Assembly: GCA_035624785.1 (NCBI GenBank)
Contig: DASPQV010000042.1
Coordinates: forward strand, 1 to 64,000
DNA: 64,000 nucleotides
Source: JAJZNI01 sp035624785
GTDB taxonomy: Bacteria; Chloroflexota; Dormibacteria; Aeolococcales; Aeolococcaceae
Direction: 5' to 3'
Every line of letters starts with the position of its first letter. Within the stretch, counting starts at the first letter, position 1. Of the stretch, positions 33,112 to 41,684 are shown one piece after another. The notes beneath the pieces are model-generated. The model saw only the letters and a list, made by a program, of their open reading frames with translations, searched no databases and had not been told where the DNA came from. The translations under genes were made by a program, and so were the position numbers.

Positions 33112-33576
33112 ATGAGCGAGACGAGGGGCCCGACGCGCATCCTCGTTGCCGAGGACGATCCCGCGCTGCGCCGTCTCATCGACATGCTCCTCTCCAACCA
33201 GGGCTTCGAGGTGCGAACCGTCGTCGACGGCGCCGACGCCCTTGCCCTGATCGAGGACTGGGCCCCTGACGCCTGCGTGATCGACGTCATGATGCCCCGC
33301 ATCTCGGGCCTCACCGTATGCCGCGAGATGCGGGCCACGCCGCGCTACACGGCCACCCCGATCATCCTGCTGACGGCCCGGGTGTTCGACGAGGACATCC
33401 AGGAGGTTGTCGACCTGGGCGGAATCGAGTACATGAGCAAGCCTTTCAACCCCCGCCGGCTGATCGCGGTTCTCGACCTCCTGGTGCCGGACTGCTCCCG
33501 CGAGGCGCGCCCAACGCCCGTCGGCGCCGGCCGCGGCGGCTGGGCGCTGGACGGGGATGACCCGCCCCGGATCTGA
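33112..33576 (+). CDS. Stand-alone response-regulator receiver (CheY-like)
   Basis: A receiver of 154 residues with no output domain. Acidic pocket E14, D15 and D16 (VAEDDP), phospho-acceptor D58 (CVIDVMMPR), switch Thr in LLTARV near residue 88, and K110 in YMSKPFN. After residue 125 only a short basic, glycine-rich tail follows. The ATG at 33112 with GAGGA 8 bases upstream is preferred over an in-frame ATG 36 bases earlier. It may signal by protein contact, and lies upstream of two polytopic membrane proteins. Confidence 0.9.
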   Translation: MSETRGPTRILVAEDDPALRRLIDMLLSNQGFEVRTVVDGADALALIEDWAPDACVIDVMMPRISGLTVCREMRATPRYTATPIILLTARVFDEDIQEVVDLGGIEYMSKPFNPRRLIAVLDLLVPDCSREARPTPVGAGRGGWALDGDDPPRI

Positions 33577-33683
33577 GGCTGGCCACCCGGCGTCGCACCG
33601 GAGCCGGGGGGGACAGGGTCCGCAGCACCCGAGCCGCGTCTCCGCAGCCGCCGTGCGGCGGCCGGTGGCCTGATCCCGCCGTC

Positions 33684-35414
33684 ATGGCCGCGGTCGAGGT
33701 CAGCCGGAGGGCCCGCCCGCAGACCGGGCAGCGGAGCCCGTGGCGGGAACGCCTGGACGGGCTCGCCTCACCCAGCGGCATGCTCCTCATCGCCGCCCTG
33801 GTGGTGGCGGCCTTCGCGGTCACCACGACCGAGCGGGATCCCGACTTCTGGTGGCACCTCCGCACCGGCCAGCTGCTCCTCGCCAACCATCTCCAGCTGC
33901 TCGGCACCGACCCCTACACCTACTCGGTGCCCGGGCATGCCTGGACCATGCACGAGTGGCTGTTCGAGGTCTGTATCGCCGAGCTCTACAGCGTGGGAGG
34001 CATCGGTGCCATCGTCCTGGTCCTGAGCGCGCTGACCTGGCTCGGCATCCTGGCCATGGTCGGTCGCACCCGGCTGCTCACCCGGAGCCGCGTCGCCATC
34101 GGCCTGGGCATCCTGGTCGCGGTCATCGCCGCCGATCCGATCTGGGGACCACGCGACCAGATGATCGACTTCACCTTCGCCTGCGTCGTCCTCCTGCTGG
34201 TGGAGCGCTACCTGACCGGGGGAGGCCGGTGGCTCTGGATCCTCCCTCCCCTCTTCCTGCTCTGGAGCAACCTGCATGGCGGCTTCGTGATCGGCCTGGT
34301 CTTCATCGCGGCCATAGCCGCCGCAGAGGCGCTCGGGGCTCGTCTCGGGCTGCCCGAACCGGCCCCCCTCCGCCGATCCGGCTGGCTGGCTCTGACCACC
34401 CTCGGCTGCGGTCTGATGTCCATGGTCAACCCGAACGGGCCCGGGATCCTGATCTACGCCTGGGCAACAGTGGCCTCGCCGGCCCAGCAGGCCCTGATCC
34501 TGGAGTGGCAGTCACCCAACTTCCAGATGGAGGAGGTCCGGGCCTTCGCCGTGATGCTGGTCAGCCTGGCCGGCTTCATCGTGGTCAACCGCCGGCTGCG
34601 CGCCCGCGACCTGGTGCTGGTCGCCGGGACCGCGGCTCTGGCCCTGGAGTCGGTGCGCAACATCGCGCTCTTCGTGGCTGCGGCGACGCCGGTGTGGAGC
34701 GAGCAGCTGGCGATCCTGACGAGCCGGCTCCGCGAGCAGCGAGACGGCCGGCGTCACCGCGCCCTGGCAGCGGCGACCGGTGAGCCGGCCGATGATCCGG
34801 AGGCGACCTCTCGGGCGGCGCCCCCGCCAGCGCCGCCACCCCCGCTCCGGCGAGGCGCCCCTCCCTTCAGCTTCCGGGTGGCGGTGCTCGGGATCGTGAC
34901 CGTGGCGCTGCTCGGCGGCTACATCGGCCTCCGGCTGGCGCCCTCCCTGGCCGCGGCCCCCGGCGATCTCAGCTATGCGCGCACCTATCCGGTCTGCGCC
35001 AGCCAGTGGCTGCGCTCCGGACCTCACGGGCTGCGCATCTTCAACCAGTACGGGGAGGGCGGCTACCTGGCCTGGAGCCTGGCCGGCACGGGTGACCGGA
35101 TCTTCGTTTTCGGCGACGCCGCCCTGATGGGCGACAGCCTCCTCTACACCTACGCTCAGGTGATCGGCGCCGAGCCCGGCTGGCAGGGGGAGCTCGAGCG
35201 ATACGGGACCCAGGTGGTCCTCTTCGACACCGGCACCCCGTTCGACCAGGTCCTGCGTTCGAGCCCACGCTGGGTTCGCGTCTACCACGACCCGCTGAGC
35301 GACGCCTTTGTGCTCAGAGACCAGGAGGCGGCTCTGCGGCTTCCTCCCCAACCGCGGCCCACCGGCACCTGCTCGCTGCTGGCGGCCCAGGGCTTGGGGA
35401 CGGCCTCGTCGTGA
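33684..35414 (+). CDS. Polytopic membrane protein with WWHL motif (GT-C-like), first of tandem pair
   Basis: A 576-residue protein with about ten hydrophobic segments. After the first helix it shows DPDFWWHLRTGQLLLANH and then WTMHEWLFEV, a pattern common to a widespread uncharacterised family of multi-spanning proteins that resemble GT-C glycosyltransferases. LEWQSPNF lies mid-protein. A Pro-rich loop (residues about 385-395) precedes a final helix and a C-terminal extracytoplasmic domain (FNQYGEGGYLAWSLAG). No activity is established. The next gene overlaps by GTGA and is a paralogue. Confidence 0.75.
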   Translation: MAAVEVSRRARPQTGQRSPWRERLDGLASPSGMLLIAALVVAAFAVTTTERDPDFWWHLRTGQLLLANHLQLLGTDPYTYSVPGHAWTMHEWLFEVCIAELYSVGGIGAIVLVLSALTWLGILAMVGRTRLLTRSRVAIGLGILVAVIAADPIWGPRDQMIDFTFACVVLLLVERYLTGGGRWLWILPPLFLLWSNLHGGFVIGLVFIAAIAAAEALGARLGLPEPAPLRRSGWLALTTLGCGLMSMVNPNGPGILIYAWATVASPAQQALILEWQSPNFQMEEVRAFAVMLVSLAGFIVVNRRLRARDLVLVAGTAALALESVRNIALFVAAATPVWSEQLAILTSRLREQRDGRRHRALAAATGEPADDPEATSRAAPPPAPPPPLRRGAPPFSFRVAVLGIVTVALLGGYIGLRLAPSLAAAPGDLSYARTYPVCASQWLRSGPHGLRIFNQYGEGGYLAWSLAGTGDRIFVFGDAALMGDSLLYTYAQVIGAEPGWQGELERYGTQVVLFDTGTPFDQVLRSSPRWVRVYHDPLSDAFVLRDQEAALRLPPQPRPTGTCSLLAAQGLGTASS

Positions 35415-37108
35415 CCCAGGCTCTGCCGATCGCCGCCCCCTCCCGGAGTGAGCAGCTCGGGTCCCCACCGCGCGGCTCGCCAGTCACCGCCGCGGCCTGG
35501 CTGGGGACCGCCTTCTGCGTCTCACTGCTCGTCACCGTCCAGTCCCTTCACCACGGTGACGAGTGGTGGCACCTGGCCCTCGGACAGCTGATCCTGAACG
35601 GCGGCATCCCGGCGTCCGAACCCTTCAGCTTCGTCGCCACCCAGCATCCCTGGGTGGACCCGCAGTGGCTCCTCGAGGGGCTGCTGGCGCTGCTGGTCAA
35701 GGCGGGAGGCGACGGCCTCGCCTCTCTGGTCCTGGGTCTTGCCGGCAGCCTGGCCCTGCTCCTGGCTGCCCTCGCCGTGCCCAAGGCTGCCCGGGTGCCG
35801 CCCGGCTGGCGCGCTGCGGCCATGCTGCTGGGGGGCGTGACCGGTGGCGTGGCCATGGGCGTGGGCGGCCAGACGATCACCGCCTTGGGCGTGGCGGCGA
35901 CCCTGCTCATCCTCCGCAGATGGCGTGACGGGAGCCGCCGGGCAGTCTGGCTGCTGCCCCCGCTCTACCTTCTGTGGGCGAACCTGGACCCCGCGTTCGT
36001 CGCCGGACTGCTGATCCTCGCCTGCACCCTGCTGATCCACCGGGCGACCGGGGGCCGCAGGGGAGCGCCGGCATGGTCACCGGCCACCTCGCTCGCGGTG
36101 ATCGGGGTGGGCGCCGCCGCCGCGACCGTGCTCGGCAGCCTGGGGCTCGGGGTCGCCGCGCTCGTCCTGCTGTGGGCAGCGTTCCGCCCCGTGCCTGTGG
36201 AGCCGGGCAGCCGCCGCCGGTCACTGCTGCTGGCGTCAGCCCTCGCCGCCCTGGTCACCCTGGCGAATCCGGCCGGACCGGGCCTCTACGGCTATGTCGC
36301 CGAGACCCTCGGCAACCCGATGCTCTCCCAGCTGCTCGCCGGCTGGCAGTCGCCCAACTTCCACGACATGGTGACCCGGCTCATCGAGATCGTCGCCGGG
36401 CTGCTTCCCCTCTGCTGGCTGCTGGCCCGGCGGGTCCGGGTCCCCGACGCGCTGCTCGCCACCGCCCTCTTCCTGGTCACGCTCCAGGCGGTCGGCGCCG
36501 TCAGCCTCTTTGCCCTGGCCGCCATCCCTCAGCTGGCTGAGTACGGCTGGGCTGCCTGGCACCAGCGGGCTCCGGGGGGCCTGCAGCGACGCCTCGGGGT
36601 CAGGGTGGCACCGCCGGTCGCCGTCGCGGTCGCGGTCGCGCTGAGCGGGGTTTCGCTCGCCGTGGTCGTGCCCCGGACCAGCTCGGCAGCGGCGGTCCGG
36701 TTCGAGAGCGCCAACGAGCCGCGGGCCGCCGCCGCCTACGTGGCCCTCCACTTCCCCGGTCAGCGACTGCTCAGCTCGGACAGTGACGCCAGCTACCTCG
36801 CCTACCGCTTCCCCAGCCAGCGCGTCGTCTTCGTCTACGACGAGATCGGGATCTTCGGCACCGGCCCGCTCACCGACTATCACAACCTCGCCAACCTCTC
36901 CGGAGACTGGAAGGGCCTCCTGGTCACCTATCACCTGAACCACGCGGTGCTCAGCGCCACCAGCGTCGACGCGGCGGCGCTCCTTGAGCTGGGCTGGACC
37001 GTCGACTGCTACGACGCGGCCAGCGACCGGGTGGTGATGTCGGCCGGCGGAGGACCGCCGACAGCCTCGCCCCCGGCCCCCAGAGAAGCCGCATCCTGCA
37101 GCTCCTGA
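35411..37108 (+). CDS. Polytopic membrane protein with WWHL motif (GT-C-like), second of tandem pair
   Basis: A 565-residue paralogue of the preceding gene. It shares GDEWWHLALGQLILNGG, WVDPQWLLEGLL and LAGWQSPNFHDM, and a similar arrangement of hydrophobic helices ending in a soluble domain (SSDSDASYLAYRFPSQ, VFVYDEIGIFGTG). The GTG at 35411 overlaps the previous stop as GTGA, so both are co-translated. Acidic or histidine residues in the WWHL loop are kept in both. The function is unknown; a role with envelope glycans is only an analogy. Confidence 0.72.
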   Translation: MTQALPIAAPSRSEQLGSPPRGSPVTAAAWLGTAFCVSLLVTVQSLHHGDEWWHLALGQLILNGGIPASEPFSFVATQHPWVDPQWLLEGLLALLVKAGGDGLASLVLGLAGSLALLLAALAVPKAARVPPGWRAAAMLLGGVTGGVAMGVGGQTITALGVAATLLILRRWRDGSRRAVWLLPPLYLLWANLDPAFVAGLLILACTLLIHRATGGRRGAPAWSPATSLAVIGVGAAAATVLGSLGLGVAALVLLWAAFRPVPVEPGSRRRSLLLASALAALVTLANPAGPGLYGYVAETLGNPMLSQLLAGWQSPNFHDMVTRLIEIVAGLLPLCWLLARRVRVPDALLATALFLVTLQAVGAVSLFALAAIPQLAEYGWAAWHQRAPGGLQRRLGVRVAPPVAVAVAVALSGVSLAVVVPRTSSAAAVRFESANEPRAAAAYVALHFPGQRLLSSDSDASYLAYRFPSQRVVFVYDEIGIFGTGPLTDYHNLANLSGDWKGLLVTYHLNHAVLSATSVDAAALLELGWTVDCYDAASDRVVMSAGGGPPTASPPAPREAASCSS

Positions 37109-37234
37109 GGTGACAAAAGCTGATAACGGCTCAGTTGTACTCCGGGCCGCTGCCGGGAGCCTCCGCCCGCCCCTGACGGGTCCGGGCCGCCCTGGCCGTC
37201 AACCAGATCCGCCAGTGAGGATGCCGCCTCCGAG

Positions 37235-38758
37235 ATGATCCAGGACAGGGAGGCGGCCGCCGTGGAGCAACCGACCGAATCGCTGGTCCGGCTCTTCGAC
37301 GCGGTCGTCGAGCTGCGCGGCGATCCCCGCCGGCTGGAGAGGGCCGCCGAGGCCGTGGTGGCCGAGGCGAGAAGGCGCCTGCCCGGGTGCGAGACCGAGA
37401 TCTCCATGGTTCCGCCGCCGGATCCCCATGAGCCCGACAGCGAGTTCCAGATGATCGCCGGCGCCGGTCCATGGGCCGAGGCCCTGGTGGGCGGACGCTG
37501 GCCGCTCAGGGGCACCGTCCACGGCCTGGCCCTGGCCGGCACGGATCCCATCGAGGTGGTGGACCCCGCCGAGCCGTCCCGCTTCCCGGAGATCCTGCGC
37601 CGTGGCGGCGTCCGCAGCGGGCGCCTGGTCCCGCTGGTCGCGGGAGAACCGCTGCCCGGCGGGCGGATGGCGCTCCGGGTGCTCGCCTTCTGGTCGCCGC
37701 GTGCCGAGCCCTTCAGCGAGGCCGAGAGGGTGGTGACCGACGACCTGGGACGGATCGCCACCTTGGTGCTGGCCCAGGTGGAGGCCTGGCACGCGGCGGA
37801 GCGCAGCGAGGGCCGCCTGCGCCTGCGAAAGGCGATCGCCGAGGACGTCCAGACCAGCCTCGACATCCCCGAGGTCGTCGAGCGCGCTGTGGGCCACCAG
37901 CTGGAGATCGCGGCCGCCGACCGGGTGACCCTGAGCACGGTGGAAGGGGACGAGCTGCGGATCCTCTTCACCAAGGACCGCGGTGAGGTCGAGCCGAGCT
38001 GGCAGGGCATCCGCATCCCGCTGGAACGGGCCATGCGCAACCCGGCGGTCGCCGGGGCCTTCGCGGAGCGCAGGTCCTACCGGGGCGGCCCCTTCAGAGC
38101 ACCCGTGGACAGCCAGTTGGAGCCGGAGTTGAGCCGGGCCAGGCACACCGCGATGATCCCCCTGGTCATTCGCAGCGAGGTCACCGGCCTCATCGTCCTG
38201 ACCCGCCGAACCGGTGACCACTTCTCCGACGACGAGATCGCGGAGCTGGAGATCTCCGCCAGCGTCGCCGCCCTGGCGTTTCGCAACGCCCGTCTCTACC
38301 AGCAGGCGCAGGCGGCGGCGGCGGCCCGCAGCGCCTTTCTGAACCTCGCTGCCCACGAGCTCCGCACGCCGTTCGCGGTCATCTCCGGCTACCTGAGCCT
38401 GCTGACCGAGGGCACCTTCGGCCCGGCTCCGGCCGACTGGACCCGCCCCCTGACCGTGGTCCGCCAGAAGACGGCGGAGCTGGGCCGGCTGATCGACCAG
38501 ATCCTGGCCGCCTCGCGGGCGGAGAGCGGTCAGACCGCGCTCAAGCTGGAGGCGGCGAGCTTGGCTGCGCTCGTCAGGGCCGCGGTGGAGCGGGTGCAGC
38601 CGCGGGTCGAGCTCCATGGCGGCAGCGTCTCGCTGGTCGTGGAGGAGGACCCGGTGGTCCGGGTCGACACCGCCGCCATGGCGATCGTCCTGCGGCTCCC
38701 GGTCGATGCCGAGCCGCCTCCTACCGGACGGGCGGTGGGACCTCCGGCGAGCCGCTGA
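37235..38758 (+). CDS. GAF-domain histidine kinase lacking its ATP-binding domain
   Basis: A 507-residue protein with two GAF-like regions (about residues 15-190 and 205-350) and a clear HisKA helix pair (FLNLAAHELRTPFAVISGYL), whose histidine is the acceptor. The usual HATPase_c should follow for about 110 residues. Here only VRVDTAAMAIVLR, the start of the N-box, is present before LPVDAEPPPTGRAVG and the stop. N, G1, F and G2 boxes are all missing, and other frames do not supply them. LPV after VLR looks like the last strand of a HATPase joined after an internal deletion. A GTG at 37262 with GGGAGG upstream is an alternative start. Confidence 0.8.
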   Translation: MIQDREAAAVEQPTESLVRLFDAVVELRGDPRRLERAAEAVVAEARRRLPGCETEISMVPPPDPHEPDSEFQMIAGAGPWAEALVGGRWPLRGTVHGLALAGTDPIEVVDPAEPSRFPEILRRGGVRSGRLVPLVAGEPLPGGRMALRVLAFWSPRAEPFSEAERVVTDDLGRIATLVLAQVEAWHAAERSEGRLRLRKAIAEDVQTSLDIPEVVERAVGHQLEIAAADRVTLSTVEGDELRILFTKDRGEVEPSWQGIRIPLERAMRNPAVAGAFAERRSYRGGPFRAPVDSQLEPELSRARHTAMIPLVIRSEVTGLIVLTRRTGDHFSDDEIAELEISASVAALAFRNARLYQQAQAAAAARSAFLNLAAHELRTPFAVISGYLSLLTEGTFGPAPADWTRPLTVVRQKTAELGRLIDQILAASRAESGQTALKLEAASLAALVRAAVERVQPRVELHGGSVSLVVEEDPVVRVDTAAMAIVLRLPVDAEPPPTGRAVGPPASR

Positions 38759-38773
38759 TCGCCGGGCGGCTCC

Positions 38774-39844
38774 TCACCGATCCGGGTCGGCGAGCAGGGA
38801 GGCCGCCAGCCGGAAGGCCTCGGCACTGAGGGAGGCGGCGCCGGCTCGACGGGCCTCGTCGCCGACCGCTCTGAGCACGCCAGCGGAGACCCGGCGGTCC
38901 TCGGGAGCAGACGATGAAGCGGCCGCCTCTCTGGCATAGGCGAGCGCCACAACCAGCCGGCCGCCCTCGAGAGCCACCCGGGCCAGCGCGCGCAGCGCCG
39001 CGGCCCGGAGGGAATCGTCCGCCAGCTCCTCGGCGCTGCGCCGGCAATCCTCGAGGCATCGGGTGGCGGCATGAAGCTGGCCGCGGCGCCAATGAGCGAT
39101 CCCCAGGTCGTGGAGGACCTCGGCGGCTCCTCGCGCGTCGCGATCGGCCTGGCGGAGGGGTAGGGCCTGGCGGAGCCGGGCGCCCACGTCTTCCCAGCGC
39201 CGGTCCTCGGCTGCCTGGGCCGCCAGGGCGACCAGGCCGTCGGCGACCACCCGGAGGTGCGGTCCCTCGCCGACCTCAAGGGCCTCGTCGAACAGCCCCA
39301 GCGCCACGATCTCTTCCCCCCGGGCTGCGGCCAGGCGACCGAGGTTGGCAGCGGCCGCGGCCCGGGAGGGAGCATCACCTTCCGCCCTGCCCCGCTCCCA
39401 GAGCGCGGTCGCGGCGCGGGCGTCGCCGCGCTCGGCGGCCGCCGCCCCGAGCTCGACCAGCACACCCCCGAGCCCCGCCGCGCCAGGTCCTGCGGAGAGC
39501 CGCCGGGCGGCGCTCAGAAGGGCCGCGGCCGGACCGGAGTCCGAACCGTCCGCGAGGGCCCGACCAAGGGCGGCCAGCGCGACGGCGCAGCTCCCCGGGT
39601 CGGCGGCTGCCCAGCTCTCGATGGCAGCGCGGACGCTCGCCGCGGCCGCCTCCGGTGCGGCGCGAAGCTCCTGGCACAGACCCTGGCCCAGGAGGGCCAC
39701 GGCGCGCCAGGTCGGTGAGGGCTCGGCGGCGATCACCATCTCGAAGCCGCGCTCGGCCCGCCCCGGGTCGTCCCCGGCCATCAGCTGGATCGCCGCCAGG
39801 ATCGGGGCGGGGGCGGACCCCGGCTCGGGGTCGAGGCCTGTCAC
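38774..39844 (-). CDS. Tetratricopeptide-repeat protein
   Basis: A 356-residue, alanine-rich helical protein with repeated TPR-like units, for example ALLGQGLCQELRAAPEAAA, AAAANLGRLAAARGEEIVAL and VLHDLGIAHWRRGQLHAATR. No signal peptide or catalytic domain is seen, so it is probably a cytosolic scaffold. It is convergent with the truncated kinase, with 15 bases between the two stops. The start is a GTG at 39842-39844. Confidence 0.72.
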   Translation of the reverse strand: MTGLDPEPGSAPAPILAAIQLMAGDDPGRAERGFEMVIAAEPSPTWRAVALLGQGLCQELRAAPEAAAASVRAAIESWAAADPGSCAVALAALGRALADGSDSGPAAALLSAARRLSAGPGAAGLGGVLVELGAAAAERGDARAATALWERGRAEGDAPSRAAAAANLGRLAAARGEEIVALGLFDEALEVGEGPHLRVVADGLVALAAQAAEDRRWEDVGARLRQALPLRQADRDARGAAEVLHDLGIAHWRRGQLHAATRCLEDCRRSAEELADDSLRAAALRALARVALEGGRLVVALAYAREAAASSSAPEDRRVSAGVLRAVGDEARRAGAASLSAEAFRLAASLLADPDR

Positions 39845-39948
39845 AGGGGTGCCACCAGGTGATGCGGCATCGTTACCGGAAGCGCGGGTGTCCCGGTGGA
39901 GGGCGCGCCTAGGCTCATCGACGTGAGCCGGGCAATTGGTGCGCCACC

Positions 39949-41310
39949 ATGAGCGTGACCCCAGGCGTCGCCGTCGACGCCCACCCCGCGGGTGCGGCGC
40001 CAGCCTCCACGTCGCCCAACGGCGCCCACACCATCCCGGACCTGCCCACGGTCCTGGACCGTGACCGGCGAGCCGGCGTCGAGCGGGTCATCGAGCTGGC
40101 CCGCTGGATCGTGCTGGTATTCGCGGCTGTCACCGTCAACTTCCCGGGCAACATCTACAGGAACAGCGACGGAGTGGACCTGTTGCTCGGCATCTGGGCA
40201 ATCTTCACCCTGGCCACCACGGTCGCGCTCCTAATCAACCGGATCCCCACCCGACGGGTACAGTACGCCATGCTGGCGCTGGACATCGCGGTCGCCAGCG
40301 GCCTGGTCGACCTCACCGGCGGCTTCCAGTCCGAGCTGGGAATCGTCTTCTATCTGGTCATCATCGCGAGCAGCCTCCGGTTCGGTCTGGCCGGGAGCCT
40401 GATCTGCGCGTCCAGCATCACCCTGCTCTATCTCGGCATTGGCCTTCTCGACCACGGCCAGCTGAACGGACCCACCATCAACCTCTTCGCCCAGCGGCTG
40501 TTCCTCTTCATGGTGATCGCCCTCATCAGCGGGCTGCTCTCGCGAGAGATGATCCAGAGCCGGGCCCGCCAGCTCACCCACACATATGAGCTCGAAGCCG
40601 TCGCGTTCAACGAGCTTCGCGAGGTGGACCGGATCAAGAGCGACTTCATGATGCTCGCGTCACACGAGCTGCGTACGCCGCTCACCAAGATCAAGGCGTG
40701 GGTCAGCCTCATGCAGGACGCCGGGGACCGCCTGCCCCAGAGCGCCCGGGACGAGGGCATCCGCGAGTTGAGGGTCGAGTCCGAGCACCTAGCCAGGCTC
40801 ACCGACAACCTGCTCGCCATCGCCCAGCTGGAGTCCGGCGAGATCCGGCTCAAGACCACGGCGTGCGACCTGGCGAACGTGATCGGAGAGACGATCTCCC
40901 GCTTCATCGAGTCAGCGGACCGGAGCCGGTTCCTGGTCACCATCACCCCCGACGCTGCCCGAGTGATGGCGGACGCCGAGCGCCTGGCGCTGACCCTGGC
41001 TTGCCTCGTCGACAACGCTCTCAAATTCTCACCGGAGTCGGAGCCGGTCACCATCACCAGCCACCGTGACGGCGCTTACGCCCTGATCGGGGTCCACGAC
41101 AACGGCCGGAGGATCCCAGACTCCGAGGCGGACCGGGTCTTCGCCTCCTTCTACCAGGTGGAGTCCCCGCTGCTCCGCCAGCGCGGCGGCTTCGGCGTCG
41201 GCCTCTACCTGGCCCGCCAGCTCGTCGAACGGATGGGCGGCCGCATCTGGATCGACAACAGCCGGGTGCGGGGCAACACTTTCGTGATAGCCCTACCGGG
41301 ACACATCTGA
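39949..41310 (+). CDS. Membrane-bound sensor histidine kinase
   Basis: A 453-residue kinase with five or six hydrophobic segments between residues 48 and 198 and almost no periplasmic domain, so sensing is probably within the membrane. HisKA: DFMMLASHELRTPLTKIKAW with H239. HATPase_c: N-box LACLVDNALKFSP, G1 region HDNGRRIPD, where the usual second glycine is arginine, and G2 GGFGVGLYLARQLVE. Likely partner is the OmpR-type regulator at 41685, the next gene on the same strand across a repeat-filled gap. No strong Shine-Dalgarno is seen before the ATG. Confidence 0.9.
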   Translation: MSVTPGVAVDAHPAGAAPASTSPNGAHTIPDLPTVLDRDRRAGVERVIELARWIVLVFAAVTVNFPGNIYRNSDGVDLLLGIWAIFTLATTVALLINRIPTRRVQYAMLALDIAVASGLVDLTGGFQSELGIVFYLVIIASSLRFGLAGSLICASSITLLYLGIGLLDHGQLNGPTINLFAQRLFLFMVIALISGLLSREMIQSRARQLTHTYELEAVAFNELREVDRIKSDFMMLASHELRTPLTKIKAWVSLMQDAGDRLPQSARDEGIRELRVESEHLARLTDNLLAIAQLESGEIRLKTTACDLANVIGETISRFIESADRSRFLVTITPDAARVMADAERLALTLACLVDNALKFSPESEPVTITSHRDGAYALIGVHDNGRRIPDSEADRVFASFYQVESPLLRQRGGFGVGLYLARQLVERMGGRIWIDNSRVRGNTFVIALPGHI

Positions 41311-41313
41311 CAT

Positions 41314-41475
41314 GCGGGGGGCGTGGCCCCCCGCAAACCCCCCGGGCTTCACCGCATCGGGGCCGTGGCCCCCCGCAAACCCCCCGGGCTTCACCGCATC
41401 GGCGCCGCCTCAGATTCGCGGGCGTCGCCCCCGCAAGCCGCCCGTCGCCCCCGCTGCTCACATGCGGGGCCCGTG
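41314..41475. repeat. Tandem GC-rich hairpin repeats between kinase and regulator
   Basis: Starting one codon after the kinase stop: ATGCGGGGGGCG then GGCCCCCCGCA, and a 42-base unit repeated in tandem (41323-41360 and 41365-41402 are identical over 38 bases, each with CCCGGGCTTCACCGCATCGG). A degenerate third copy follows to about 41475, ending CATGCGGGGC. It fills much of a 374-base gap. Same family as the elements after rpoC, map and the DegS-like kinase. Confidence 0.65.
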
Positions 41476-41585
41476 CTCCGAATCCCCCATCGAGGATGGC
41501 GCGCCAGGGTGACCGAGCCGGCCTGCTGACCCCCCGGGGGGCGGCCTCGGCGAGCCCATATCGGCTCGGTAAAGGTTCGCAACAC

Positions 41586-41601
41586 TCGGGTAACCGAGTC
41601 G
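41586..41601. promoter_or_regulatory. Inverted repeat and extended -10 upstream of the OmpR-type regulator
   Basis: ACTCGG-GTAA-CCGAGT is a perfect 6-base inverted repeat, about 85 bases before the regulator ATG. Twenty bases downstream TGGTAGGTT (41620-41628) resembles an extended -10. The repeat would lie in the -35 region, a plausible operator site, perhaps for the regulator itself. Both calls are by eye. Confidence 0.35.
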
Positions 41602-41684
41602 GAGAGTTCGCCATCCCCGTGGTAGGTTCGTCGCCAGGACCGAGGCGCCCAAGCGTGGACGCCACTCCAGGGGAACAACCGGCA

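Noticed and set aside
37235..38758. Frameshift hiding a HATPase domain in the truncated kinase.
   Set aside because: No other frame between 38690 and 38780 shows an N-box or G-box, and the convergent TPR gene starts its stop only 15 bases later, so a deletion is more likely.
41314..41475. CRISPR-like array between kinase and regulator.
   Set aside because: The units are tandem and contiguous without unique spacers, and only two are well conserved. This is a tandem duplication of a hairpin repeat.
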